Under the pieces are notes generated by a model, which was given only the letters and a program-made list of their open reading frames with translations, searched no databases and was not told where the DNA came from. 64,000 nt of DNA from Boswellia sacra (Eukaryota; Streptophyta; Magnoliopsida; Sapindales; Burseraceae). The position numbers and the translations under genes are program-made. Positions 11,089 to 21,581 of the stretch are shown piece by piece. The stretch covers positions 1 through 64,000 of the forward strand of contig SNVD02009802.1 in NCBI GenBank assembly GCA_013180625.2. Reading direction: 5' to 3'. The stretch's first letter is position 1. Every line of letters starts with the position of its first letter.

Positions 11089-11470
11089 GGTAGAAATCCA
11101 TGTTAGAAAGCCTATCGGATCACAAGATAATGTCACTCTACCACCTCTAAAGTGAATGTCCATGGTAGAAATCGAAAAATTGAAGAAATTGACAAGATCA
11201 GACATCGACGGTGTCTCAACAATAGGCAGAATAATGCTCTCTGAACTGGACGAATAATAATCGAGTGTGGCGGAGAATTTCTCATACAGGGGGCAAAGCT
11301 CTTGCCTATTGAAGTGAACGATGTGATCATGAGGATCTCAGAAGGTTGTGCATCTTCACATGTCGAAGGAACTTTAAATTATAGAGACCGCTGGATTTGA
11401 GTCGTTTCTAGTCATCATCCTTTAGAAGCTTCAAAAGAGGTTGGAGGGTCTTGAGACAGGCCTCAAACAT
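11089..11470 (-). pseudogene. Antisense DUF7745-like gene of the Tat element, copy 2
   Basis: Read on the minus strand from ATG 11470-11468. As in copy 1, the frame reaches Asp-Asp-Asp then TAG (11410-11408), at codon 21 in both copies. It continues with recognisable but frame-broken sequence matching copy 1 (tail segments FFNFSISTMDIHFRGG and LPWTFTLEVVE). The 3' end is fused to truncated LTR 1 at about 11088. Identity by eye is high enough to call it the same family. Confidence 0.5.
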
Positions 11471-11572
11471 GTTGAAAAATGTGAAGAGGTATCAAGAAGC
11501 ATGAAAAACACTCGAGAAATGAGGAAGGAAAAGTATTGAAAAGTGTGGCGAGAAACACAAGAGGAGCAACGC

Positions 11573-11755
11573 TTATATAATGCAAGAAACAAAGCAGAAA
11601 ATGGAAGACCAACGACAGGCAGTGAAAGGATTGCTAGCAGGCTATATGACAGTTGGCCAACAATTGTAAGACTATCAACCGACTATCTGACCATTGACTG
11701 ACAGTTGTATGATAGCCAACCAGCGGTCCAACAGCCGACCGGCGATGATAAGGGC
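11573..11755 (-). promoter_or_regulatory. Antisense promoter, copy 2: TATA box plus palindromic modules
   Basis: TTATATAA (11573-11580; palindromic, so it reads the same on the minus strand) sits about 100 bp upstream of the ATG at 11470. Upstream, 11640-11755 holds about five repeats of the GACYGNCNGTTGT-type module, for example GACTGACAGTTGTATGAT and CAGCCGACCGGCGATGA. Confidence 0.5.
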
Positions 11756-12058
11756 AAAAGGCCTTATAAAATCCCTCTTTCGCACGTTTTCGACGTCGAA
11801 TCCTCGTACCGATAAGCAGTTCGAACGCATGATTTCTAGATTTTGTAATTTTGTTTAGAATTGAATAAATGTTGATGTAGAAACAAATTTGATCAAATTT
11901 AAACATAAATTGATCAAAATACGCACAGTTTAAGGAGCAATGTACGAAACTGAAAATAGAAAATTTTCACTAAGTTTTTAAAATTTATTCACATAACCGA
12001 TTGCCTTGATTATACATCATGAAAAGTTGAAACACAAAAGTTCATACATATAAATGAA

Positions 12059-14286
12059 CATGAAGGAACCTGATGGCGACAGTCCCCACTCATCACCATC
12101 ATCATCATCATCGACAAAGAAGGCAGCAACTTGAGCCTGGAGGTGCTCAATCTCTCATTCCAAATAAGCATACTCCTAACGACTTATCTAATCCAAGCAA
12201 GACGCATATAGTCAGAAAAACTATTAAGATAAAAATCATTCATACATGAAGCATGGAGTTGTGTTTTACTTGATACTGGTGAGACATCTATAAGACGTAT
12301 CCGTGAGAAACAGCTTGCATCCAAAGGACACTCTCCATGAAAGATTGTGGTACTTGTAATGCATTGCATTTTTATGCCTAACAGATATTTGAAGAATAAC
12401 ATTAAACTTGAAGAATACATAGTCAGAATACTTAATAGAGTGGTATCATGAGGAATGAAAGGAACATGCATGGTTGAGTCCTCAGTGATCACATGGCTAC
12501 TGATCTACCTGCTGGCATCCCACCTGTAGGCCACATTGCTAAGGTAGGCCTGTAAGCTGCCAATCACATGACCAGCTGAGATAGTCAAAATAGTTATAGG
12601 GGTTGGAGGCGGGCATGGCTGCGTAGTAGCACTAGCGAAAAAGGCAAATGTGCCAATACTAGAATAAGAGACCCTCGATCTCTTCTTATGACGAGTAGAA
12701 AAGCTACCAGTATGGTTGGAAGAGCCACGAGCAGCACTAACAGAGGGGTGAGGAACCTCGTCAATAGATCGACCTAGCCTAGTATATATCAATGTAGCTC
12801 GAGCCCACTCAGCATAAGAAACTGTCGTCACTGGGAACTCAATCTAGCTCAAGTGAATTTCAATCGTGTAATCTGGCATATTTGGCACCATAACCAAGTT
12901 CGCTGAGTCTATCATCAGAACTAGCAGAGGTGGAAGAATCAGATGATGCTCTAAGCCTTCGAACCAATCCCAGACGTGGTCACCTAAATACTAAATCATG
13001 TTGTCAATGCATGGGAGAAGGATGCAATATTGACAAATGGGACAGCGACCTATATAACAGCTGGCCAACCCTCAACAAGCCCCCACCACTCAGAACGAAT
13101 CTGCGAAGAATAGAAATATGGTGAGATTATAATATAGATAAGAATGAAATACTTACTGCAATGTCTTTACCTCCTCCTAGGTCATCGTATGGATGTAATC
13201 ACAAAAGAAGTCCAGCTCGTGAGATCTCTTGAGCTCTACATGACGTGCAGCCCACCTCTTTATCTAGGGGAAAGAAAAGTCCTGACAGGTAGGAAGTAGG
13301 GAAGGCAGGATACCCAACTTGTAGGCCCACATCTGTTATAAACAAGGCAGAATCAAAAATGGAAATCATACAAACAAAACACAAAGGTCTAAAAAGAAAA
13401 AAGTTACATAAAGTACTAGAGCAAAACTTGTAATCGCGGCAACACCTCGACAAGCACGGTCTAAACTGAAATACAACTGGCTAAGAGCAGCACGACCCCA
13501 CTCAAAAGTCCTCACTCGATCGAGATCCCAGAGAGTAGGAAGCAAAGTCACAAGTAGTGTTCGACGCATTGGCAAAAAGCGTCGAACCGAGCAGATACGA
13601 GATGAAGCTACGTGCATACTGCTGCACCTTAACTTGAGTCAGGTTTGATCTCCTCCTCCAATGTTTGTACAGTGTAGTGTACAAAATCAAGATATTGTCC
13701 TTGATCTTCACATTGCACCCAAGAAGCTAGCGAACCAAATTTTGCTGATCCCTCGAGTTTGCAATACAAACATCAATGGGTGTAACCTTTCCATCATACA
13801 GAATGCCAATCATAGCGGTAATTTCAAAAGGTGTGATAGTCATCTCACCAACCGAAAGATGAAAAGTGTGAGTCGTGTCCATCCATCTGTCACATAGAGC
13901 AACCAATGCTCGACGATCAGTGTGTCAAGTAGCATGTGAAAGACAAGTAATAAACTCATGGAAGCCAAAAGCAACAATCGTATTTCTAACAACATCGTTC
14001 TCTATCTCTAAGAACCAAGTTAGAGCTCCATAAAAGGACCCACACATCTTGCTCTCATGGAAATCCTAAAGCAAGAAATTAAAGTCTCTACATGAATAGA
14101 TGCTTAGAAAATTCCTAGAAAATGGAAGACTAAAAAAATGAAGAAGAATGCATACCTGGTTGATTGCGTGGGAGCCCACGTCGTAGACAACGAGCACTTC
14201 TTGGTCTTTTGAAATACCTTTCAACGTCAATCTCTAAACTAGATCACTCTCATTCAAGTCAAGATGGACTAAATGAGCCGACATTG
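12059..14286 (-). pseudogene. Antisense plant-mobile-domain (PMD) gene of the Tat element, copy 2
   Basis: The most complete of three copies. On the minus strand it starts at ATG 14286 (MSAHLVHLDL...), runs to a plausible splice donor after AINQ at about 14157, and resumes near 14060. The PMD is recognisable: THTFHLSVGEMTITPFEI near 13880, RDQQNLV and LLGC near 13755-13700, ARSFISYLLGSTLF near 13625, then FEWGRAALSQLYFSLDRACRG near 13510-13450. The C-terminal part includes a basic/serine-rich segment (12831-12505) and a leucine-rich helix ending in a run of Asp (12100). PMD (PF10536) occurs in MAIN-like proteins and in antisense ORFs of Tat elements. In-frame stops (for example codon 17) and frameshifts show that it is decayed. 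Confidence 0.65.
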
Positions 14287-14389
14287 AAAAAAGGAAGTCG
14301 AGATGAGCACATAGGAGAAAACAAAAGGCAAATAAGATGAAAAACGAAGAAATGGCATCCGAATGAACAGGAAGAAGGCGAATGGTCCT

Positions 14390-14510
14390 TATATAAACCC
14401 TTCACCATCAGGTGGCAATCGAAACATCAGTCGGCTGTTGACTGACCACCGACTGATAGTCAAACTGTCGACCGATGATCCTTGCACAGTTGGCCGGCTG
14501 TCCTTTTAAT
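14390..14510 (-). promoter_or_regulatory. Antisense PMD promoter, copy 2: TATA box plus palindromic modules
   Basis: TTTATATAAGG on the minus strand (about 14387-14397) lies 100 bp upstream of the PMD start. 14408-14510 carries repeats such as CATCAGTCGGCTGTTGACTG, GACCACCGACTGATAG and GTTGGCCGGCTGTCC. These match the module arrays in the sense LTR promoters. Confidence 0.5.
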
Positions 14511-14517
14511 GAAGGGC

Positions 14518-14690
14518 AAAAACATAAAAAGAGAGAGAAAGATAAAAGACAAAAGAAAAAGAAAAAAGGAGAGAGAAATAAAAGAAAGAAAAAAGAAAAG
14601 AAAAGAGAGAAAGAAGAGAATGAGAGAAAGGGAAAAGAAAAGAAAAAAGAAGCAACAGAGAAAAAGAAAGAGAAAAGAGAAGAAGAACTC
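14518..14690 (+). repeat. Purine (GA/AAAG) tract, copy 2
   Basis: About 170 bp are nearly all purine on the plus strand (CT-rich on the antisense coding strand). It lies directly upstream of the antisense promoter. An equivalent tract is at 19741-19925. Lys/Arg/Glu-rich or Phe/Leu/Ser-rich readings of this tract are artefacts of composition. Confidence 0.75.
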
Positions 14691-14699
14691 CACATCGAC

Positions 14700-15194
14700 C
14701 CTAAGACACCAAAAGGATTTTTGGAACATACCAGTGACAAGCACTCAGCCATGGTAATAGCTTAGCAACTCATAAAGAAAGATGAGTAACGTCGATGAAT
14801 GGAATCCTTAGCTAAAATCACATTGAAGAATTCCTCCAATGACTGGAAGTAGCTTGTTGAAGAATACACAGTATAAGAGATGTTTGATATTTTGGAGGAT
14901 TTGCAAAGACAACGAAAAGATTCCCAGTGAGTCCGAGAATTAACAACATGATAAGAACCCTAAGTGGAGAATCCTATGAATGCAAAATCTGAAGAGATTA
15001 AGAACAAAGAATGCCAAAGCAAAACGAATAAAGAATTTTTCCCCAGCAGACAAGAAGAAATCAAGAAAAAAAGTATGAAGAATGCTTAGAAGAAGGGCAT
15101 GAAACCCAATGAATAGATCAAAGAAGAATACTCAATCGAAGCATGAAGAATGAAGAGGTCTAAACACCGCGATGTAATGCATGATAGACACTTT
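14700..15194. other. Noncoding Tat internal DNA
   Basis: AG-rich, with many GAAGAA/AATGAAGA words and no credible ORF. The equivalent stretch of the next unit is 19930-20640. Confidence 0.5.
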
Positions 15195-15725
15195 TTGATA
15201 GGCATGCATTAGAATAAACCATACAAAGTAGGTGCACTTAAAAGTGTTTTAAGCCCTTAAAATAGGCACAAACCTTAAGAAAATGCGCACCTAAGAGTGT
15301 TGAAAACCCCAAGAAGTATGTGCACTTAAGAGTGTTTTAAGTCCCTTAGAATAGGCATAAGCCCTAAGAAGAGGCATATTGAAGAGTGTTGAAAACCCTA
15401 AGAAATATGTGTACTTAAGAATGTTTGAAGCCCTTAGAATAAGCACACCAAAGAGTGCTAACAAACCTTAGGAAGTAGGTACACTAAAGAGTGTTAGAAA
15501 CCCAAAAAAAAGGTGCACTAAATAGTGTTTTATCTTAGCATCATAAGGATGCACTTCATGCATTAGAAGGATGCATTTGTCAACCCGAAGAGTGCACATT
15601 ATGCATCATAGGGATGCATTTGTACAAACTAGAAGAGTGTATTGCATGCATTATAAGGATACATTTCAGCCCTTGAGTGGGCACATCAGGCCTTGAATTG
15701 GTACACCAACTCTTGAGTAAGTGTA
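15195..15725 (+). repeat. Minisatellite upstream of LTR 2
   Basis: Repeated units contain GTGCACTTAAGAGTGTTTTAAG, AGCCCTTAGAATAGGCACA and GAAAACCCTAAGAAGTA, at about 90-105 bp spacing. They are followed by shorter units built on AAGGATGCATTTGT and AGAGTGCA. The same two-part array precedes LTR 3 at 20640-21430. Confidence 0.7.
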
Positions 15726-15880
15726 TCTTTTTAGTAGAAATTGAAGGAGGAAAGCAAATGATGAGAAGTCTGATAGAACGCAGATAAAGGCGAAGATGCC
15801 AAGATCAAAGGAGGAAAGATGAAGCAAGAGTACTTTGTCCATTTTTGTGTTTCACAAACTTCTCCAAAGTAGGAGCAAGT

Positions 15881-17827
15881 TGTAGACATTGGATCTTTTT
15901 TAGGCTTGATGATGAAGTGAAGATGAATGTCGAGCGATAAAAATGATTGAAATGCCCTTAGAAGTAAAAGGAAGGAAGGTTTTTAAAAACTGGCACATTA
16001 CTTCAAAAAATCATAGAGATTAATCTAGGGAAAATCTATTGATAACTCATATACCATTACAAAGCTACGGATGTCTAGTTTTCATAGAAATTTACAAATC
16101 GCAAGTTGGAGTTGAATTCGCAAAGTTATGTGCGATCAAACAAATGAAGGTCAAACGGGGACTACACTGAAAAGTGGTGCAACAAAAGGGTTTAGTGGGC
16201 GACAACCGATTGGTGGTTGTAAGACAAATGACCAGCTGTCCAACCACTGACCGAAGGTCCACCCACAACTGACCAGTTGTCCCACTATTGGTCAGCGGTC
16301 CTCACACAACTATTTGATTGTTCCTCTTGTATTTTTGGTAAATTTCGATTCCAACCTTCGATATTTGATTTCTTCGTTCCTTTTTCAACTTCAACCTTCA
16401 ACTATATAAACCCCGTTCCTCCTCACTTCACAACACACATCAAATTCATCTCTTCTCCCCCATGTAGACACACTTGAGAATTCAATGAGTCTTTTCTAGT
16501 TTAAGATTTTCAGGCATTTTATATTGCTCTAAACCTAGAAAGGGTATGACCTAAAAGCAGTTCTGAGCAATTCTCTCTTCTCCTTGTATTCTTCTTTTTT
16601 TTTTTTTTGCTTAGAATTAAGAATGCTTAGGTTTGTTTATGCTTAAAATAAGCATGTTTAATTTTTATTTTGATGCTTAAGAGTATGATTAGGGTTTTAC
16701 GAATTGTTTAACACCCTATTTGTTTTGAAAGATGAATAAACGTGTCAAGGTAAGTCCACTTTCCCTCCTTTATTAGAATCATATTTAGGAGTTTAATTTC
16801 TTTGCGAATGCTTAGAATCATGCCCAAGAGCACATGCTTAGAATCATACTTAAGAGCACATGATTAGAATTATACTCGAAAAACTTACAATTGTTGTGAA
16901 GCATGTAGGAAATAGCAAGAATTATCATGTTTACCCTTGAGTGCTTGAGTTAGGCTAGAATAACCATGTTTTGTCTTGCTTGATTGAATTATGTTAGAAT
17001 AATCATGTTTTCTCATGATTGCTTAAATTAGGGTAGAAATGCTATCTAGGCTAGAATTGCCATATTTAAAATTTTTATTGAATTATGCTAAAATAGCAAA
17101 AGGCTAGAATGCCATGATATAATTATCAAATCTAGATAGAAGTGCCATGATTCTAGATTATGGCTTTGTATAGAATCTTAATTGATTGATATGAATGAAT
17201 GTATGAATATACTATTATTAGAATGATGCCATGAAATGATGGTACACTCATATTAATGGTGAGGGACCATCACTAAGAATGATAATTATGTGTATGAATA
17301 TACATGTAGAGGTTTGATAAACATAGAATAGACCCACATATGGTGATAAGGAATTCCTTATTTATCGAATCTCGCATTGATTATATTAAAGATATGATTT
17401 ACATGAATATGATTTCTATTATTGAATGCTTTAATTGTATGAATGTATGAGATATATGAAGTTTTAGAAGTAGAATTTTACTTTATTGTTGAATAGCAGT
17501 GTAATCCTCTCCCATATCCCACATGCTTAAAAGGAATGTAGCTCTATTCTCCTCCCTCTTTCTTTGTATGAATATATAATTGTCATGATTGAAAATCACA
17601 TTATTTGTCTAAAGAAGATAAAATGAATAATGTGTGCATAAAATGAACAACACTAGGTGAACTGTATAACAACATGAGCTATTTTAATTTAGTGTACCCT
17701 GGTGGAGGCCAAATTTTGATTTGGGCGAGGCGAATGACTTGTACCTAACTCTCCAAGCCTATCTCTCAAAGGATGATGGTAGTTTAGGTTCTGAAGCAAG
17801 GGATCAGATTACCTCCATTCATTCCCA
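15881..17827 (+). repeat. Tat-type LTR 2 (about 1.95 kb)
   Basis: It starts TGTAGACATTGGATC after a purine-rich TCCAAAGTAGGAGCAAGT tract and ends near ATTCCCA, 14 bp before a TGGCGACTCCA primer-site motif. It carries the module array and TATA box. It also has many decayed AT-rich repeats of TTAGGCTAGAATNNCCATG (16900-17160) that recur in LTRs 1 and 3. It is full-length relative to LTR 3. Confidence 0.75.
16197..16410 (+). promoter_or_regulatory. LTR 2 promoter: five palindromic modules and TATA box
   Basis: From 16197 to 16312, units of about 20 bp follow the pattern TGACCRGYKGTCCNA: ACAACCGATTGGTGGTTGT, TGACCAGCTGTCC, TGACCGAAGGTCC, TGACCAGTTGTCC and TGGTCAGCGGTCC. ACTATATAAACC follows at 16401. 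LTR 1 (9797-9872), LTR 3 (21900-21975) and the inverted LTR (27185-27265) have the same plan. Confidence 0.6.
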
Positions 17828-17841
17828 ATTGAAGAATTGGA

Positions 17842-17853
17842 TGGCGACTCCAT
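17842..17853 (+). other. Tat primer-binding-site motif
   Basis: TGGCGACTCCAT lies 14 bp after the LTR end. TGGCGACTCC is the primer-site core I know from Tat/Ogre elements (tRNA-Arg type). It marks the downstream side of LTR 2 as internal DNA, i.e. LTR 2 also works as a 5' LTR for the next unit. Confidence 0.55.
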
Positions 17854-17967
17854 TTCTCCAAACGTGTCCATGGCTCGTTTGTGTTCCCTTAAATCTCAAA
17901 AGAGGCTTTGACACATTGTCGTTCTCGCAACCACTCCGGTGGGATGAAAGCTCCATTCACAAAGAGC

Positions 17968-19528
17968 CATAAGCAGAACTACTAGGAGGATGGGGAATCT
18001 CATTAGCAGATCGAGCTTACCTAGTATACAGCAACGTGGCTCGAGCCCATTTAGCATAAGAAACTATCGTCACGAGGAACTCAAACTCGATCAAGGGAAT
18101 CCTAGCAGTGTTAATGGTCACCTCTGGCTCCATAGCCAAGTCAGCAAAATCTATCATCAAAACCAGTGGAGTAAGAGGAATTTGGCGATGCTCTGGACCT
18201 CTAATCCAATCTCAGACTCGGTCACTCAAATACCATATCATGTTGTCAACAAATAGAAGAAGGATGCAATAGTTGATTTATGGGACAGGAACCTTTATAG
18301 TAGTTTACTAACCCTCAATGGGTCCCCACCACTTAGAACGAATCTGTGAATGATAGATTTGTTGTGAAATTATAAATAAAATAAGAATGAAATACTAACT
18401 GCAATGTCTTTTACTTTGTCCCTAGTCATTGTGTAGATGTAATCATGAAAGAAATCCATCTCGTGAGATCTCTCCACCTCCGCACGACGTGTAACCCACC
18501 TCTTCATCTATGAGAAAGAAAAGTCCTGACAAGCAAAAAGTAGGAAAGGTAGTACGCGAAACTTGTAGGCCCATATCTATTATAAACAAGACAAAATTAT
18601 AAATAGAATTTATACAAACAAAATATGAAGATGTAAAAAAGGAGAAATTACCTCAAGCAAAAGAGCGTAGCCGATAATTGCAATGATGCCTCGACATGAA
18701 CGATCTAAACTGTAGTACAGCTGGCTGAGAGCATTACAACCCTAATCAAAAGTCCTCACTTGATCGAGATCCTAGAGGGTAGAAAGCAGAATCAAGAAGG
18801 TAGTTTTCAACGCATTGGCAAAAAATGTCGAACCGAGCAAATACATGATAAAGCTACATGCATACTAATCCACCTCGACTAGAGTCGGGTCTAATCTTCT
18901 CTTCCAATGTTCGTACAATGTAGTGTACCAAATGGCGATGTTGTTCTTCATCTTCATATCGCACCCAAGAAGTTGATAAACCAAATTTTCCTGATCCCTC
19001 GAGTCTGCAATGCAACCATCAATAGGTATAACCTCTCCACCACATGGAAGGCCTGTCAGAACGACAATGTCGAATGACGTGACAGTCATCTCACTAATCG
19101 AAAGATGGAAAGTGTGAGTCATATTGATGTACTTCTCACATAGAGCAACCAGTGCTCAACGATCAATGTATTGAGAGACATGAGGAAGAGAAGTGATGAA
19201 CTCATAAAGCCGGTAGCAACAATCCTATTCCTAATAGCTTCATTCTCTCTCTAAAAACCAACTGTGGGCTCCAAAAAATGACCCATACATTTTGTTCTTA
19301 TGGAATTCCTAAGGTACAAAATTGAAGTCTCTATAGAATACATGCCTAGAAAACTCTTAAAAAAATAAAGAACTAAAGAATGAAGCAGAATGCATACCCG
19401 ATTAATCGTATAGGAATCCAGGTTATAGATAATAGGTACCTCTTGATCTCCCGCAAGACCTCTTAACGTCAATCTCTAGACTGGATCACGCTCATCAATT
19501 CCAAATGGACTAGATGACCCACCATTAG
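17968..19528 (-). pseudogene. Antisense PMD gene, copy 3 (3' truncated)
   Basis: On the minus strand it starts at about 19528 (MVGHLVHLEL, followed by a frameshift relative to copy 2). It contains THTFHLSISEMTVTSFDIVV near 19120, an LTGLPCGGE segment near 19060 and RDQENLVYQLLGC near 18990. It is truncated at about 17968, where it is fused to the 5' untranslated region behind LTR 2, so the C-terminal helix and Asp tail are lost. The product would be the plant mobile domain only; multiple stops make it nonfunctional. Confidence 0.6.
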
Positions 19529-19629
19529 AAAAAAGAAGTTGAGACAGTTGTGTAAGAGAAAATTGGAAGTAAAACGGACAAAAAATGAAGAAATAGCGCG
19601 TGAATGAAACAGAGGAAGGCAAAGGGTCC

Positions 19630-19735
19630 ATATATATAAACCCTCCACCATGCGACGACTGTTGGTTGACCACCAGTCGACAATCAAACCGTAAGTCGTA
19701 GTCCTCCCATAGCCAACCAATTGTCCCTTTAATAA
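19630..19735 (-). promoter_or_regulatory. Antisense PMD promoter, copy 3
   Basis: GGTTTATATATATGG on the minus strand (19629-19643) lies about 100 bp upstream of the PMD start. Modules follow at 19655-19735, for example CGACGACTGTTGGTTGACC and CACCAGTCGACAATC. Confidence 0.5.
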
Positions 19736-19740
19736 AAGGC

Positions 19741-19925
19741 ACAATGGTAAAAGGCCAAGAAAAAGAAAGGAAAAGAAAAAGATAAGAAAGGAAAAGAAAA
19801 AGAGAGAGAAAGAAAAGAGAGGAAAGAGAGAGAAAAAGAAATGAAGAGAGAGGAGGAAAAGAAGAAAGAAAAAAGGGAGGAAAAAAAAAGAGAGGAAAGA
19901 AAAGTCCAAAAAGAGAAGAAAAACT
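19741..19925 (+). repeat. Purine (GA/AAAG) tract, copy 3
   Basis: About 185 bp almost wholly purine on the plus strand, in the same position relative to the antisense promoter as 14518-14690. Conservation of position in two decayed units suggests it was part of the original element. Confidence 0.75.
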
Positions 19926-20639
19926 CTACACCGACCATAGGACATCGAAAGAATTCTTGAACATGCCAGTGATAAGCATCCGACCATGTCGTTTAATAAC
20001 TCACAAAGAAAGATTAGTAACATCGATCGATGAAATCTCTGATCAGAACCACATGGAAGAATTCCTTCAGACACTAGAGAGTAGTTTGTTGAAGAACACG
20101 CCGACTGGGGTAAAATTTAAATTGATTTAAATCATCAAAAGATGTTTGATATTTTGCAAGGATGATAGAAAGATCCCTAGTGAGTCCAAGAATCTACAAG
20201 AGGATTAGAATTCTCCAATGGAGGGTCCTATGGATGCAAAATTTGAGGAAATCAAAGAACAAGGAAAGCTTTGCCCAAGGCACGAAGAAATGAAAAGTTT
20301 AAAGCATAACGAATCAAGAATTTTCCCTAGTAGAGGATGTAAAATCCTGCGAATGCAAGGTTTAAAAATTCTATGAATGAAGAATGAAGAATACTCAATC
20401 ACGTATGAAGAATGAAAGGTCTAGAGTCGAAGAAGATGAGATATGAAAGAATTTTCCCTAGTGGACTAGAAGAAATCAAAAATAGAAGCAAGAATTCTCA
20501 ATAAAAGGGCATGAAACCCGATGAATGCAAAATTTGAAAAGATCAAAGAAGAATGAAGAATACTCAGGCAAAGGCATGAAGAATAAAAAGGTCTAGATAC
20601 CATAAAGCGGTGCATGATAGACATTTTCCTAGTGGGCAT

Positions 20640-21430
20640 GCATTAGAAAAAATCCTAAGAAGTAGGTGCACTTAAAAATGTTTTAAGCTTTTAGAATAGG
20701 CACAAGCCCTAAGAAAAGACACATTGAAGAATATTGAAAACCTTAAGAAGTATGTGCACTTAAGAGTATTTTAAGCCCTTAGAATAGTCACAAACCCTAA
20801 GAAGAGGCCCATCGAAGAGTGTTAAAAATCCTAAGAAGTAGGTTGACTTAAGAGTTTTTTAAGCCCTTAGAATAGGTACAAACCCTAAAAAAAAACGTAT
20901 CGAAGAGTGTTGAAAACCCTAAGAAATGGGTGCACTTAAGAATTTTTTAAGCTCTTAGAATAGACACCAACCCTAAGAAGAGGCGTACCAAAGAGTGTTT
21001 AAAAACCCTAGGAAATAGGTGTACTTAAAAGTTTTTGAAGCCCTTAGAGTAAGCGCATCAAAAAGTGCTAACAAACCCTAAGAAGTAAGTGCACTGAAGA
21101 GTGTTTCGTCTTAGCATTGTAAGGATGCACTTCATCCATTGAAAAAATGCATTTGTCTACATTAGATGAGTGCACATTGTGCATTATAAGGATGCACCTG
21201 TCGACACTAAAAGAGTGCAAATCATGCATTAGAAAAGTGCATTTGTCTACACTAGAAGAGTGCATATTGTGCATCATAAGAATGCACTTGTCTACACTAG
21301 AAAAGTACACATTGTACATCATAAGGATGCACTTGTTGGTACTAAAAGAGTGCATTTTATGTATTAGAAGAATGCTAATTAGGCCTTAAGTGGGTGCACT
21401 AGCCCTTGAGTGGCCACATCAGTCCTTGAG
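20640..21430 (+). repeat. Two-part minisatellite upstream of LTR 3
   Basis: 20650-21100 has about four units of roughly 105 bp with CTAAGAAGTAGGTGCACTTA and TTTTAAGCCCTTAGAATAG. 21110-21380 has about five units of roughly 60 bp with AAGGATGCACTTGT and ACACTAGAAGAGTGCA. The 60-bp period is a multiple of three, so the array makes a repetitive 20-residue open reading frame on both strands that I regard as accidental. Confidence 0.75.
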
Positions 21431-21581
21431 TGGGCAAACCTCCTCTATAGGAATTGAAGAGAAAAACAAATGATGAGAAGTTTGACCGAATGTAGATTAA
21501 AGTAATGATGCCAAGATGAGAAAAGGAAAGACAAAGTAAAATCTTTATGTCTCACAAACTTCTCCAAAGTAAGGGGCAAGC

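Noticed and set aside
14475..14765. Overlapping Lys/Arg/Glu-rich and Phe/Leu/Ser-rich open frames on both strands
   Set aside because: They come from a nearly pure purine tract, which lacks stops in several frames; no domain or codon bias.
15195..15725. Regular repeats considered as a CRISPR array
   Set aside because: Eukaryotic retroelement context, degenerate 90-105-bp units without unique spacers.
19469..20074. 201-codon minus-strand frame, Phe/Ser/Leu-rich
   Set aside because: Most of it crosses the 19741-19925 purine tract; only its last part overlaps the start of the antisense PMD pseudogene.
21068..21389. Repetitive Met-His-Cys-rich frames on both strands
   Set aside because: Produced by a 60-bp minisatellite whose period is a multiple of three.
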